Of a stretch of DNA of 64,000 bases, positions 24,509 through 37,900 are shown one piece after another. The position numbers and the translations under genes are program-made. The stretch spans positions 2,728,001-2,792,000 of the forward strand of contig JAWQEG010001306.1 in NCBI GenBank assembly GCA_033782935.1, in the 5' to 3' direction. The notes beneath the pieces are model-generated. The model was not told where the DNA came from. It ran no database searches and was given only the letters and a program-made list of their open reading frames with translations. Origin of the DNA: Petrolisthes cinctipes. Lineage: Eukaryota; Arthropoda; Malacostraca; Decapoda; Porcellanidae. Each line of letters starts with the position of its first letter. The first letter of the stretch is position 1.

Positions 24509-26013
24509 CTCAAATTCAGTCCCAAAACACCCGAAAATTCGATATTTAGGGGTCCCAGAAGCGATCTGTACATGCCTACTCCGTGTTAGAGTATTTTCAA
24601 AATACATGCTCAAAACATACTGAAAATCGATCTTTTAGGTGCACAAAAGTCGATATGTGCATGCATCTTCAGTACCCGTTTATATCTCAAATTCAGGCTC
24701 AAAACACCCGAAAATTCAATATTTTGGGGTCCCAGAAGCAATCTGTACATGCCTACTCCGTGTTAGAGTATTTTCAAAATAAAGGCCAAAAACATACTGA
24801 AAATCGATCTTTTAGGTGCCCAAAAGTCGATAGGTGCATGCATCTTCTGTACCCGTTTATATCTCAAATTCTGGCCCTAAACACCCGAAAATTCGATATT
24901 TTGGGGTCCCAGAAGCGATCTGTACATGCCTACTCCGTGTTAGAGTATTTTCAAAATTCAGGCCCAAAACATGCTGAAAATCGATATTTTTGGTGCCCAA
25001 AGTCAATATGCGCATGTATCTTCTGTACCCGTTTATATCTCAAATTCAGGCTCAAAACACCCGAAAATTCAATATTTTGGGGTCCCAGAAGCAATCTGTA
25101 CATGCCTACTCAGTGCTAGAATATTTTCAAAATATAGGCTAAAAACATGTTAAAAATCAATCTTTTAGGTGCCAAAAAGTCGATATCTCAAATTCAGTCC
25201 CAAAACACCCGAAAATTCGATATTTAGGGGTCCCAGAAGCGATCTGTACATGCGTACTCAGTGTTAGAGTATTTTCAAAATACATGCTCAAAACATACTG
25301 AAAATCGATCTTTTAGGTGCACAAAAGTCGATATGTGCATGCATCTTCAATACCCGTTTATATCTCAAATTCAGGCTCAAAACACCCGAAAATTCAATAT
25401 TTTGGGGTCCCAGAAGCAATCTGTACATGCCTACACAGTGCTAGAATATTTTCAAAATATAGGCTAAAAAACATGCTAAAAATCGACATATTAGGTGCCA
25501 AAAAATCGATATCTCAAATTCAGTCACAAAACACCAGAAAATTCGATATTTAGAGGTCCCTGATGGTATCTGTACATGCATACTCCGTGTTAGAGTATTT
25601 TCAAAATACAGGCCAAAAACATACTGAAAATCGATCTTTTAGGTGCCCAAAAGTCGATATGTGCATGCATCTTCTGTACCCGTTTATATCTCAAATTCTG
25701 GCCCTAAACACCCGAAAATTCGATATTTTGGGGTCCCAGAAGCGATCTGTACATGCCTACTCCGTGTTAGAGTATTTTCAAAATTCAGGCCCAAAACATG
25801 CTGAAAATCGATATTTTTGGTGCCCAAAGTCAATATGTGCATGTATCTTCTGTACCCGTTTATATCTTAAATTCAGGCTCAAAACACCCGAAAATTCAAT
25901 ATTTTGGGGTCCCAGAAGCAATCTGTACATGCCTACTCAGTGCTAGAATATTTTCAAAATATAGGCTAAAAACATGCTAAAAATCAATCTTTTAGGTGCC
26001 AAAAAGTCGATAT
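24509..26013 (+). repeat. 1,505-bp unit, domain II, copy 3
   Basis: The units are 678+326+501 bp (starts 24509, 25187, 25513). Its last 827 bp (25187-26013) share tatatcttaaattcagg (near 25862) with the two 827-bp units that follow. The three are therefore a local tandem expansion. Confidence 0.88.
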
Positions 26014-26840
26014 CTCAAATTCAGTCCCAAAACACCCGAAAATTCGATATTTAGGGGTCCCAGAAGCGATCTGTACATGCCTACTCAGTGTTAGAGTATT
26101 TTCAAAATACATGCTCAAAACATACTGAAAATCGATCTTTTAGGTGCACAAAAGTCGATATGTGCATGCATCTTCAATACCCGTTTATATCTCAAATTCA
26201 GGCTCAAAACACCCGAAAATTCAATATTTTGGGGTCCCAGAAGCAATCTGTACATGCCTACACAGTGCTAGAATATTTTCAAAATATAGGCTAAAAAACA
26301 TGCTGAAAATCGACATATTAGGTGCCAAAAAATCGATATCTCAAATTCAGTCACAAAACACCAGAAAATTCGATATTTAGAGGTCCCAGATGGTATTTGT
26401 ACATGCATACTCCGTGTTAGAGTATTTTCAAAATACAGGCCAAAAACATACTGAAAATCGATCTTTTAGGTGCCCAAAAGTCGATATGTGCATGCATCTT
26501 CTGTACCCGTTTATATCTCAAATTCTGGCCCTAAACACCCGAAAATTCGATATTTTGGGGTCCCAGAAGTGATCTGTACATGCCTACTCCGTGTTAGAGT
26601 ATTTTCAAAATTCAGGCCCAAAACATGCTGAAAATCGATATTTTTGGTGCCCAAAGTCAATATGTGCATGTATCTTCTGTACCCGTTTATATCTTAAATT
26701 CAGGCTCAAAACACCCGAAAATTCAATATTTTGGGGTCCCAGAAGCAATCTGTACATGCCTACTCAGTGCTAGAATATTTTCAAAATATAGGCTAAAAAC
26801 ATGCTAAAAATCAATCTTTTAGGTGCCAAAAAGTCGATAT
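26014..26840 (+). repeat. 827-bp pentameric unit, domain II (first of final pair)
   Basis: The units are 326+501 bp (starts 26014, 26340), five monomers in all. It shares the tatatcttaaattcagg variant near 26689. Private changes include ggtatttgtacatg near 26391 and agaagtgatctg near 26567. Confidence 0.88.
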
Positions 26841-27667
26841 CTCAAATTCAGTCCCAAAACACCCGAAAATTCGATATTTAGGGGTCCCAGAAGCGATCTG
26901 TACATGCCTACTCAGTGTTAGAGTATTTTCAAAATACATGCTCAAAACATACTGAAAATCGATCTTTTAGGTGCACAAAAGTCGATATGTGCATGCATCT
27001 TCAATACCCGTTTATATCTCAAATTCAGGCTCAAAACACCCGAAAATTCAATATTTTGGGGTCCCAGAAGCAATCTGTACATGCCTACACAGTGCTAGAA
27101 TATTTTCAAAATATAGGCTAAAAAACATGCTAAAAATCGACATATTAGGTGCCAAAAAATCGATATCTCAAATTCAGTCACAAAACACCAGAAAATTCGA
27201 TATTTAGAGGTCCCAGATGGTATCTGTACATGCATACTCCGTGTTAGAGTATTTTCAAAATACAGGCCAAAAACATACTGAAAATCGATCTTTTAGGTGC
27301 CCAAAAGTCGATATGTGCATGCATCTTCTGTACCCGTTTATATCTCAAATTCTGGCCCTAAACACCCGAAAATTCGATATTTTGGGGTCCCAGAAGCGAT
27401 CTGTACATGCCTACTCCGTGTTAGAGTATTTTCAAAATTCAGGCCCAAAACATGCTGAAAATCGATATTTTTGGTGCCCAAAGTCAATATGTGCATGTAT
27501 CTTCTGTACCCGTTTATATCTTAAATTCAGGCTCAAAACACCCGAAAATTCAATATTTTGGGGTCCCAGAAGCAATCTGTACATGCCTACTCAGTGCTAG
27601 AATATTTTCAAAATATAGGCTAAAAACATGCTAAAAATCAATCTTTTAGGTGCCAAAAAGTCGATAT
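26841..27667 (+). repeat. 827-bp pentameric unit, domain II (last)
   Basis: The units are 326+501 bp (starts 26841, 27167). It carries the shared tatatcttaaattcagg near 27516 and the aaaaatcaatctttt short-monomer variant near 27634, in which the usual atcgat is lost. It is the last regular unit before the irregular block. Confidence 0.88.
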
Positions 27668-30600
27668 CTCAAATTCAGTCCCAAAACACCCGAAAATTCG
27701 ATATTTAGGGGTCCCAGAAGCGATCTGTACATGCCTACTCCGTGTTAGAGTATTTTCAAAATACAGGCTCAAAACATACTGAAAATCGATCTTTTAGGTG
27801 CACAAAAGTCAATATGTGCATGCATCTTCAGTACCCGTTTATATCTCAAATTCAGGCTGAAAACACCCGAAAATTCGATATTTTGGGGTCCCATAAGCGA
27901 TCTGTACATGCCTACTCCGTGTTAGAGTATTTTCAAAATTCAGGCCCAAAACATGCTGAAAATCGATATTTTTGGTGCCCAAAGTCAATATGTGCATGTA
28001 TCTTCTGTACCCGTTTATATCTCAAATTCAGGCTCAAAACACCCGAAAATTCAATATTTTTGGGTCCCAGAAGCAATCTGTACATGCCTACTCAGTGCTA
28101 GAATATTTTCAAAATATAGGCGAAAAACATGCTAAAAATCGATCTTTTAGGTGCCAAAAAGTTGATATCTCAAATTCAGTCCCAAAACACATGAAAATTC
28201 GATATTTAGGGGTCCCAGAAGCGATCTGTACATGCCTACTCCGTGTTAGAGTATTTTCAAAATTCAGGCCCAAAACATGCTGAAAATCGATATTTTTGGT
28301 GCCCAAAGTGAATATGTGCATGTATCTTCTGTACCCGTTTATATCTCAAATTCAGGCTCAAAACACCCGAAAATTCAATATTTTGGGGTCCCAGAAGCAA
28401 TCTGTACATGCCTACTCAGTGCTAGAATATTTTCAAAATATAGGCTAAAAACATGCTAAAAATCGATCTTTTAGGTGTCAAAAAGTCGATATCTCAAATT
28501 CAGTCCCAAAACACCCGAAAATTCAACTTTTAGGGGTCCCAGAAGCGATCTGTACATGCCTACTCCGTGTTAGAGTATTTTCAAAATACATGCTCAAAAC
28601 ATACTGAAAATCGATCTTTTAGGTGCACAAAAGTCGATATGTGCATGCATCTTCTGTACCCGTTTATATCTCAAATTCAGGCTCAAAACACCCGAAAATT
28701 CAATATTTTGGGGTCCCAGAAGCAATCTGTACATGCCTACTCAGTGTTAGAGTATTTTCAAAATACAGGCCTAAAACATGCTGAAAATCGATATTTTAGA
28801 TGCCCAAAGTCAATATGTGCATGTATCTTCTGTACCCGTTTATATCTCAAATTCAAGCTCAAAACACCCGAAAATTCAATATTTTGGGGTCCCAGAAGCA
28901 ATCTGTACAGTGCTAAAATATTTTCAAAATATAGGCTAAAAACATGCTAAAAATCGATCTTTTAGGTGCCAAAAAGTCGATATCTCAAATTCAGTCCCAA
29001 AACACCCGAAAATTCGATATTTAGGGGTCCCAGAAGCGATCTGTACATGCCTACTCCGTGTTAGAGTATTTTCAAAATACATGCTCAAAACATACTGAAA
29101 ATCGATCTTTTAGGTGCACAAAAGTCGATATGTGCATGCATCTTCTGTACCCGTTTATATCTCAAATTCAGGCTCAAAACACCCGAAAATTCGATATTTT
29201 GGGGTCCCATAAGCGATCTGTACATGCCTACTCCGTGTTAGAGTATTTTCAAAATTCAGGCCCAAAACATGCTGAAAATCGATATTTTTGGTGCCCAAAG
29301 TCAATATGTGCATGTATCTTCTGTACCCGTTTATATCTCAAATTCAGGCTCAAAACACCCGAAAATTCAATATTTTGTGGTCCCAGAAGCAATCTGTACA
29401 TGCCTACTCAGTGCTAGAATATTTTCAAAATATAGGCTAAAAACATGCTAAAATTCGATCTTTTAGGTGCCAAAAAGTCGATATCTCAAATTCAGTCCCA
29501 AAACACCCGAAAATTCGATATTTAGGGGTCCCAGAAGCGATCTGTACATGCCTACTCCGTGTTAGAGTATTTTCAAAATACATGCTCAAAACATACTGAA
29601 AATCGATCTTTTAGGTGCACAAAAGTCGATATGTGCATGCATCTTCAGTACCCGTTTATATCTCAAATTCAGGCTCAAAACACCCGAAAATTCGATATTT
29701 TGGGGTCCCAGAAGCGATCTGTACATGCCTACTCCGTGTTAGAGTATTTTCAAAATACAGGCCCAAAACATGCTGAAAATCGATATTTTTGGTGCCCAAA
29801 GTCGATATGTGCATGCATCTTCTGTACCCGTTTATATCTCAAATTCTGGCCCTAAACACCCGAAAATTAAATATTTTGGGGTCCCAGAAGCAATCTGTAC
29901 ATGCCTACTCAGTGTTAGAGTATTTTCAAAATACAGGCCCGAAACATGCTGAAAATCGATATTTTTGGTGCCCAAAGTCAATATGTGCATGTATCTTCTG
30001 TACCCGTTTATATCTCAAATTCAGGCTCAAAACACCCGAAAATTCAATATTTTGGGGTCCCAGAAGCAATCTGTACATGCCTACTCAGTGCTAGAATATT
30101 TTCAAAATATAGGCTAAAAACATGCTAAAAATCGATCTTTTAGGTGCCAAAAAGTCGATATCTCAAATTCAGTCCCAAACACCCGAAAATTCGATATTTA
30201 GGGGTCCCAGAAGGTATCTGTACATGCCTACTCCGTGTTAGAGTATTTTCAAAATACAAGCCAAAAACATACTGAAAATCGATCTTTTAGGTGCCCAAAA
30301 GTCGATATGTGCATGCATCTTCTGTACCCGTTTATATCTCAAATTCTGGCCCTAAACACCCGAAAATTCGATATTTTGGGGTCCCAGAAGCGATCTGTAC
30401 ATGCCTACTCCGTGTTAGTGTATTTTCAAAATTCAGGCCCAAAACATGCTGAAAATCGATATTTTTGGTGCCCAAAGTCAATATGTGCATGTATCTTCTG
30501 TACCCGTTTATATCTCAAATACAGGCTCAAAACACCCGAAAATTCAATATTTTGGGGTCCCAGAAGCAATCTGTACATGCCTACTTAGTGTTAGAGTATT

Positions 30601-33339
30601 TTCAAAATACAGGCCCAAAACATGCTGAAAATCGATATTTTTGGTGCCCAAAGTCAATATGTGCATGTATCTTCTGTACCCGTTTATATCTCAAATTCAG
30701 GCTCAAAACACCCGAAAATTCAATATTTTGGGGTCCCAGAAGCAATCTGTACATGCCTACTCAGTGCTAGAATATTTTCAAAATATAGGCTAAAAACATG
30801 CTAAAAATCGATCTTTTAGGTGCCAAAAAGTCGATATCTCAAATTCAGTCCCAAACACCCGAAAATTCGATATTTAGGGGTCCCAGAAGCGATCTGTACA
30901 TGCCTACTCCGTGTTAGAGTATTTTCAAAATACATGCTCAAAACATACTGAAAATCGATCTTTTAGGTGCACAAAAGTCGATATGTGCATGCATCTTCAG
31001 TACCCGTTTATATCTCAAATTCAGGCTCAAAACACCCGAAAATTCAATATTTTGGGGTCCCAGAAGCTATCTGTACATGCCTACTCAGTGTTAGAGTATT
31101 TTCAAAATACAGGCCCAAAACATGCTGAAAATCGATATTTTAGATGCAAAAGTCAATATGTGCATGTATCTTCTGTACCCGTTTATATCTCAAATTCAGG
31201 CTCAAAACACCCGAAAATTCAATATTTTGGGGTCCCAAAAGCAATCTGTACATGCCTACACAGTGCTAGAATATTTTCAAAATATAGGCTAAAAACATGC
31301 TGAAAATCGATATTTTAGATGCAAAAGTCAATATGTGCATGTATCTTCTGTACCCGTTTATATCTCAAATTCAGGCTCAAAACACCCGAAAATTCAATAT
31401 TTTGGGGTCCCAAAAGCAATCTGTACATGCCTACACAGTGCTAGAATATTTTCAAAATATAGGCTAAAAACATGCTAAAAATCGACATTTTAGGTGCCAA
31501 AAAATCGATATCTCAAATTCAGTCCCAAAACACCCGAAAATTCGATATTTAGAGGTCCCAGAAGGTATCTGTACATGCCTACTCCGTGTTAGAGTATTTT
31601 CAAAATACAAGCCAAAAACATACTGAAAATCGATCTTTTAGGTGCCCAAAAGTCGATATGTGCATGCATCTTCTGTACCCGTTTATATCTCAAATTCTGG
31701 CCCTAAACACCCGAAAATTCGATATTTTGGGGTCCCAGAAGCGATCTGTACATGCCTACTCCGTGTTAGAGTATTTTCAAAATTCAGGCCCAAAACATGC
31801 TGAAAATCGATATTTTTGGAGCCCAAAGTCAATATGTGCATGTATCTTCTGTACCCGTTTATATCTCAAATACAGGCTCAAAACACCCGAAAATTCAATA
31901 TTTTGGGGTCCCAGAAGCAATCTGTACATGCCTTCTCAGTGTTAGAGTATTTTCAAAATACAGGCCCAAAACATGCTGAAAATCGATATTTTTGGTGCCC
32001 AAAGTCAATATGTGCATGTATCTTCTGTACCCGTTTATATCTCAAATTCAGGCTCAAAACACCCGAAAATTCAATATTTTGGGGTCCCAGAAGCAATCTG
32101 TACATGCCTACTCAGTGCTAGAATATTTTCAAAATATAGGCTAAAAACATGCTGAAAATCGATCTTTTAGGTGCCAAAAAGTCGATATCTCAAATTCAGT
32201 CCCAAAACACCCGAAAATTCGATATGTAGGGGTCCCAGAAGCGATCTGTACATGCCTACTCCGTGTTAGAGTATTTTCAAAACACAGGCCAAAAACATAC
32301 TGAAAATCGATCTTTTAGGTGCCCAAAAGTCGATATGTGCATGCATCTTCTGTACCCGTTTATATCTCAAATTCTGGCCCTAAACACCCGAAAATTCGAT
32401 ATTTTTGGGTCCCAGAAGCGATCTGTACATGCCAATTCCGTGTTAGAGTATTTTCAAAATTCAGGCCCAAAACATGCTAAAAATCGATATTTTTGGTGCC
32501 CAAAGTCAATATGTGCATTTATCTTCTGTACCCGTTTATATCTCAAATTCAGGCTCAAAACACCCGAAAATTCAATATTTTGGGGTCCCAGAAGCAATCT
32601 GTACATGCCTACTCAGTGCTAGAATATTTTCAAAATATAGGCTAAAAACATGCTAAAAATCGATCTTTTAGGTGCCAAAAAGTCGATATCTCAAATTCAG
32701 TCCCAAAACACCCGAAAATTCGATATGTAGGGGTCCCAAAAGCGATCTGTACATGCCTACTCCGTGTTAGAGTGTTTTCAAAATACATGCTCAAAACATA
32801 CTGAAAATTGATCTTTTAGGTGCACAAAAGTCGATATGTGCATGCATCTTCAGTACCCGTTTATATCTCAAATTCAGGCTCAAAACACCAGAAAATTCAA
32901 TATTTTGGGGTCCCAGAAGCAATCTGTACATGCCTACACAGTGCTAGAATATTTTCAAAATATAGGCTAAAAACATGCTAAAAATCGATATTATAGGTGC
33001 CAAAAAATCGATATCTCAAATTCAGTCCCATAACACCCGAAAATTCGATATTTAGAGGTCCCAGAAGGTATCTGTACATGCCTACTCCGTGTTAGAGTAT
33101 TTTCAAAATAAAGGCCAAAAACATACTGAAAACTGATCTTTTAGGTGCACAAAAGTCGATATGTGCATGCATCTTCTGTACCCGTTTATATCTCAAATTC
33201 AGGCTCAAAACACCGGAAAATTCAATATTTTGGGGTCCCAGAAGCAATCTGTACATGCCTACACAGTACTAGAATATTTTCAAAATATAGGCTAAAAACA
33301 TGCTAAAAATCGACATTTTAGGTGCCAAAAAATCGATAT
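27668..33339 (+). repeat. Irregular satellite block with several tetramers
   Basis: The units are 501, 324, 491, 501, 677, 676, 674, 677, 501, 325 and 325 bp (starts 27668, 28169, 28493, 28984, 29485, 30162, 30838, 31512, 32189, 32690, 33015). It has four of the window's ten tetramers and no long-range period that I could find. Two units begin with a one-base-shorter head, agtcccaaacaccc (30162, 30838). Local markers such as caagccaaaaacatactg (30257, 31608) link the units at 30162 and 31512. Confidence 0.8.
31121..31470 (+). repeat. Tandem duplication of a single 175-bp monomer
   Basis: Bases 31121-31295 and 31296-31470 are successive near-identical 175-bp periods. Both contain the short form gatgcaaaagtcaatatg (most copies read gatgcccaaagtc) and the variant gtcccaaaagcaatctg. 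Because both rare variants appear in both periods, this is a one-monomer duplication, not the normal A-B succession. Confidence 0.85.
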
Positions 33340-36300
33340 CTCAAATTCAGTCCCAAAACACCCGAAAATTCGATATTTAGAGGTCCCAGAAGGTATCTGT
33401 ACATGCCTACTCCGTGTTAGAGTATTTTCAAAATACAGGCCAAAAACATACTGAAAATCGATCTTTTAGGTGCCCAAAAGTCGATATGTGCATGCATCTT
33501 CTGTACCCGTTTATATCTCAAATTCTGGCCCTAAAAACCCGAAAGTTCGATATTTTGGGGTCCCAGAAGCGATCTGTACATGCCTACTCCATGTTAGAGT
33601 ATTTTCAAAATACAGGCCCAAAACATGCTGAAAATCGATATTTTAGATGCCCAAAGTCAATATGTGCATGTATCTTCTGTACCCGTTTATATCTCAAATT
33701 CAGGCTCAAAATACCCGAAAATTCAATATTTTGGGGTCCCAGAAGCAATCTGTACATGCCTACACAGTGCTAGAATATTTTCAAAATATAGGCTAAAAAC
33801 ATGCTAAAAATCGACATTTTAGGTGCCAAAAAATCGATATCTCAAATTCAGTCCCAAAACACCCGAAAATTCGATATTTAGAGGTCCCAGAAGGTATCTG
33901 TACATGCCTACTCCGTGTTAGAATATTTTCAAAATACAGGCCAAAAACATACTGAAAATCGATCTTTTAGGTGCACAAAAGTCGGTATGTGCATGTATCT
34001 TCTGTACCCGTTTATATCTCAAATTCTGGCCCTAAACACCCGTAAATTCGATATTTTGGGGTCCCAGAAGCGATCTGTACATGCCTACTCCGTGTTAGAG
34101 TATTTTCAAAATACATGCTCAAAACATACTGAAAATCGATCTTTTAGGTGCACAAAAGTCGATATGTGTATGCATCTTCAGTACCCGTTTATATCTCAAA
34201 TTCAGGCTCAAAACACCCGAAAATTCAATATTTTGGGGTCCCAGAAGCAATCTGTACATGCCTACTCAGTGTTAGAGTTTTTTCAAAATACAGGCCCAAA
34301 AAATGCTGAAAATCGATCTTTTAGGTGCCCAAAAGTCGATATGTGCATGCATCTTCTGTACCCGTTTATATCTCAAATTCTGGCCCTAAACACCCGAAAA
34401 TTCGATATTTTGGGGTCGCAGAAGCGATCTGTACATGCCTACTCCGTGTTAGAGTATTTTCAAAATACATGCTCAAAACATACTGAAAATCGATCTTTTA
34501 GGTGCACAAAAGTCGATATGTGCATGCATCTTCTGTACCCGTTTATATCTCAAATTCAGGCTCAAAACACCCGAAAATTCAATATTTTGGGGTCCCAGAA
34601 GCAATCTGTACATGCCTACTTAGTGTTAGAGTATTTTCAAAATACAGGCCCAAAACATGCTGAAAATCGATATTTTAGATGCCCAAAGTCAATATGTGCA
34701 TGTATCTTCTGTACCCGTTTATATCTCAAATTCAGGCTCAAAACACCCGAAAATTCAATATTTTGGGGTCCCAGAAGCAATCTGTACATGCCTACACAGT
34801 GTTAGAATATTTTTCAAAATATAGGCTAAAAACATGATAAAAATCGATCTTTTAGGTGCCAAAAAGTCGATATCTCAAATTCAGTCCCAAAACACCCGAA
34901 AATTCGATATTTAGGGGTCCCAGAAGGTATCTGTACATGCCTACTCCGTGTTAGAGTATTTTCAAAATACAGGCCAAAAACATACTGAAAATCGATCTTT
35001 TAGGTGCCCAAAAGTCGATATGTGCATGCATCTTCTGTACCCGTTTATATCTCAAATTCTGGCCCTAAACACCCGAAAATTCGATATTTTGGGGCCCTAG
35101 AAGCGATCTGTACATGCCTACTCCGTGTTAGAGTATTTTCAAAATTCAGGCCCAAAACATGCTGAAAATCGATATTTTTGGTGCCCAGAGTCAATATGTG
35201 CATGTATCTTCTGTACCCGTTTATATCTCAAGTTCAGGCTCAAAACACCCGAAAATTCAATATTTTGGGGTCCCAGAAGCAATCTGTACAGTGCTAGAAT
35301 ATTTTCAAAATATAGGCTAAAAACATGCTAAAAATCGATCTTTTAGGTGCCAAAAAGTCGATATCTCAAATTCAGTCCCAAAACACCCGAAAATTCGATA
35401 TTTAGAGGTCCCAGATGGTATCTGTACAAGCCTACTCCGTGTTAGAGTATTTTCAAAATACAGGCCAAAAACACACTGAAAATCGATCTTTTAGGTGCCC
35501 AAAAGTCGATATGTGCATGCATCTTCTGTACCCGTTTATATCTCAAATTCTGGCCCTAAACACCCGAAAATTCGATATTTTGGGGTCCCAGAAGCGATCT
35601 GTACATGCATACTCCGTGTTAGAGTATTTTCAAAATTCAGGCTCAAAACATGCTAAAAATCGATATTTTTGGTGCCCAAAGTTAATATGTGCATGTATCT
35701 TCTGTACCCGTTTATATCTCAAATTCAGCCTCAAAACACCCGAAAATTCAATATTTTGGGGTCCCAGAAGCAATCTGTACAGTGCTAGAATATTTTCAAA
35801 ATATAGGCTAAAAACATGCTAAAAATCGATCTTTTAGGTGCCAAAAAGTCGATATCTCAAATTCAGTCCCAAAACACCCGTAAATTCGATATTTAGGGGT
35901 CCCAGAAGCGATCTGTACATGCCTACTCCGTGTTAGAGTATTTTCAAAATACAGGCCAAAAACACACTGAAAATCGATCTTTTAGGTGCACAAAAGTCGA
36001 TATGTACATGCATCTTCAGTACCCGTTTATATCTCAAATTCAGGCTCAAAACACCCGAAAATTCAATATTTTGGGGTCCCAGAAGCAATCCGTACATGCC
36101 TACTCAGTGTTAGAGTATTTTCAAAATACAGTCCCAAAACATGCTGAAAATCGATATTTTAGATGCCCAATGTCAATATGTGCATATATCTTCTGTACCC
36201 GTTTATATCTCAAATTCAGGCTCAAAACAACCGAAAATTCAATATTTTGGGGTCCCAGAAGCAATCTGTACATGCCTACACAGTGCTAGAATATTTTCAA

Positions 36301-37659
36301 AATATAGGCTAAAAACATGCTAAAAATCGACATTTTAGGTGCCAAAAAATCGATATCTCAAATTCAGTCCAAAAACACCCGAAAATTCGATATTTAGAGG
36401 CCCCAGAAGGTATCTATACATGCCTACTCCGTGTTAGAGTATTTTCAAAATACAGGCCAAAAACATACTGAAAATCGATCTTTTAGGTGCACAAAAGTCG
36501 ATATGTGCATGCATCTTCTGTTTCCGTTTATATCTCAAATTCTGGCCCTAAACACCCGAAAATTCGATATTTTGGGGTCCCAGAAGCGATCTGTACATGC
36601 CTACTCCATGTTAGAGTATTTTCAAAATTCAGGCCCAAAACATACTGAAAATCGATATTTTTGGTGCCCAAAGTCAATATGTCAATATCTTCTGTACCCG
36701 TTTATATCTCAAATTTAGGCTCAAAACACCCGAAAATTCAATATTTTGGGGTCCCAGAAGCAATCTGTACAGTGCTAGAATATTTTCAAAATATAGGCTA
36801 AAAACATGCTAAAAATCGATCTTTTAGGTGCCAAAAAGTCGATATCTCAAATTCAGTCCCAAAACACCCGAAAATTCGATATTTAGGGGTCCCAGAAGCG
36901 ATTTGTACATGCCTACTCCGTGTTAGAGTATTTTCAAAATACATGCTCAAAACATACTGAAAATCGATCTTTTAGGTGCACAAAAGTCGATATGTGTATG
37001 CATCATCAGTACCCGTTTATATCTCAAATTCAGGCTGAAAACACCTGAAAATTCAATATTTTGGGGTCCCAGAAGCAATCTGTACATGCCTACACAGTGC
37101 TAGAATATTTTCAAAATATAGGCTAAAAACATGCTAAAAATCGACATTTTAGGTGCCAAAAAATCGATATCTCAAATTCAGTCCAAAAACACCCGAAAAT
37201 TCGATATTTAGAGGCCCCAGAAGGTATCTATACATGCCTACTCAGTGTTAGAGTATTTTCAAAATACAGGCCAAAAACATACTGAAAATCGATCTTTTAG
37301 GTGCACAAAAGTCGATATGTGCATGCATCTTCTGTTTCCGTTTATATCTCAAATTCTGGCCCTAAACACCCGAAAATTTGATATTTTGGGGTCCCAGAAG
37401 CGATCTGTACATGCCTACTCCATGTTAGAGTATTTTCAAAATTCAGGCCCAAAACATACTGAAAATCGATATTTTTGGTGCCCAAAGTCAATATGTCAAT
37501 ATCTTCTGTACCCGTTTATATCTCAAATTTAGGCTCAAAACACCCGAAAATTCAATATTTTGGGGTCCCAGAAGCAATCTGTACAGTGCTAGAATATTTT
37601 CAAAATATAGGCTAAAAACATGCTAAAAATCGATCTTTTAGGTGCCAAAAAGTCGATAT
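33340..37659 (+). repeat. Left part of domain III, partial super-repeat copy
   Basis: The units are 501, 1033, 491, 491, 501, 489, 325 and 489 bp (starts 33340, 33841, 34874, 35365, 35856, 36357, 36846, 37171). The first two match 39017-40550 at an offset of 5,677. The 35856 and 36357 units match 51256-52245 at an offset of 15,400. The segment is therefore a partial, rearranged relative of the super-repeats that follow. Confidence 0.82.
33841..34873 (+). repeat. 1,033-bp hexameric unit (five long, one short)
   Basis: This unit has five long monomers before the short one. Its short monomer has a T5 run (atttttc at 34809-34815) and catgataaaaatcg (34833), two linked variants found only in domain III. 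The in-phase 177-bp monomers leave an open frame of 296 codons at 33915-34805, which ends at the tag in the short monomer. I do not consider it a gene. Confidence 0.88.
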
Positions 37660-37900
37660 CTCAAATTCAGTCCCAAAACACCCGAAAATTCGATATTTAG
37701 GGGTCCCAGAAGCGATCTGTACATGCCTACTCCGTGTTAGAGTATTTTCAAAATACATGCTCAAAACATACTGAAAATCGATCTTTTAGGTGCACAAAAG
37801 TCGATATGTGTATGCATCATCAGTACCCGTTTATATCTCAAATTCAGGCTCAAAACACCTGAAAATTCAATATTTTGGGGTCCCAGAAGCAATCTGTACA
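36357..37900 (+). repeat. 814-bp local tandem duplication
   Basis: 36357-37170 (489+325) is repeated from 37171 onward at an offset of 814. Both copies have the rare gtccaaaaacaccc head, the ctgtttccg variant, ctccatgttag and the 2-bp-shorter tcaatatgtcaatatc. Homology continues into the 37660 unit until about 37900, where the short monomer is replaced by a long one and the pentamer 37660-38515 begins. Confidence 0.82.

Noticed and set aside
33915..34805. 296-codon open reading frame (also 39592-40482 and 46478-47368) and many 60-190 codon frames on the + strand
   Set aside because: Each is the same 59-residue period of a satellite monomer, started by a gtg and ended by the tag of the short monomer. 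Several overlapping frames of one monomer are open equally well. There is no ribosome-binding, splice or codon-use evidence and no recognisable domain, so I list no CDS.
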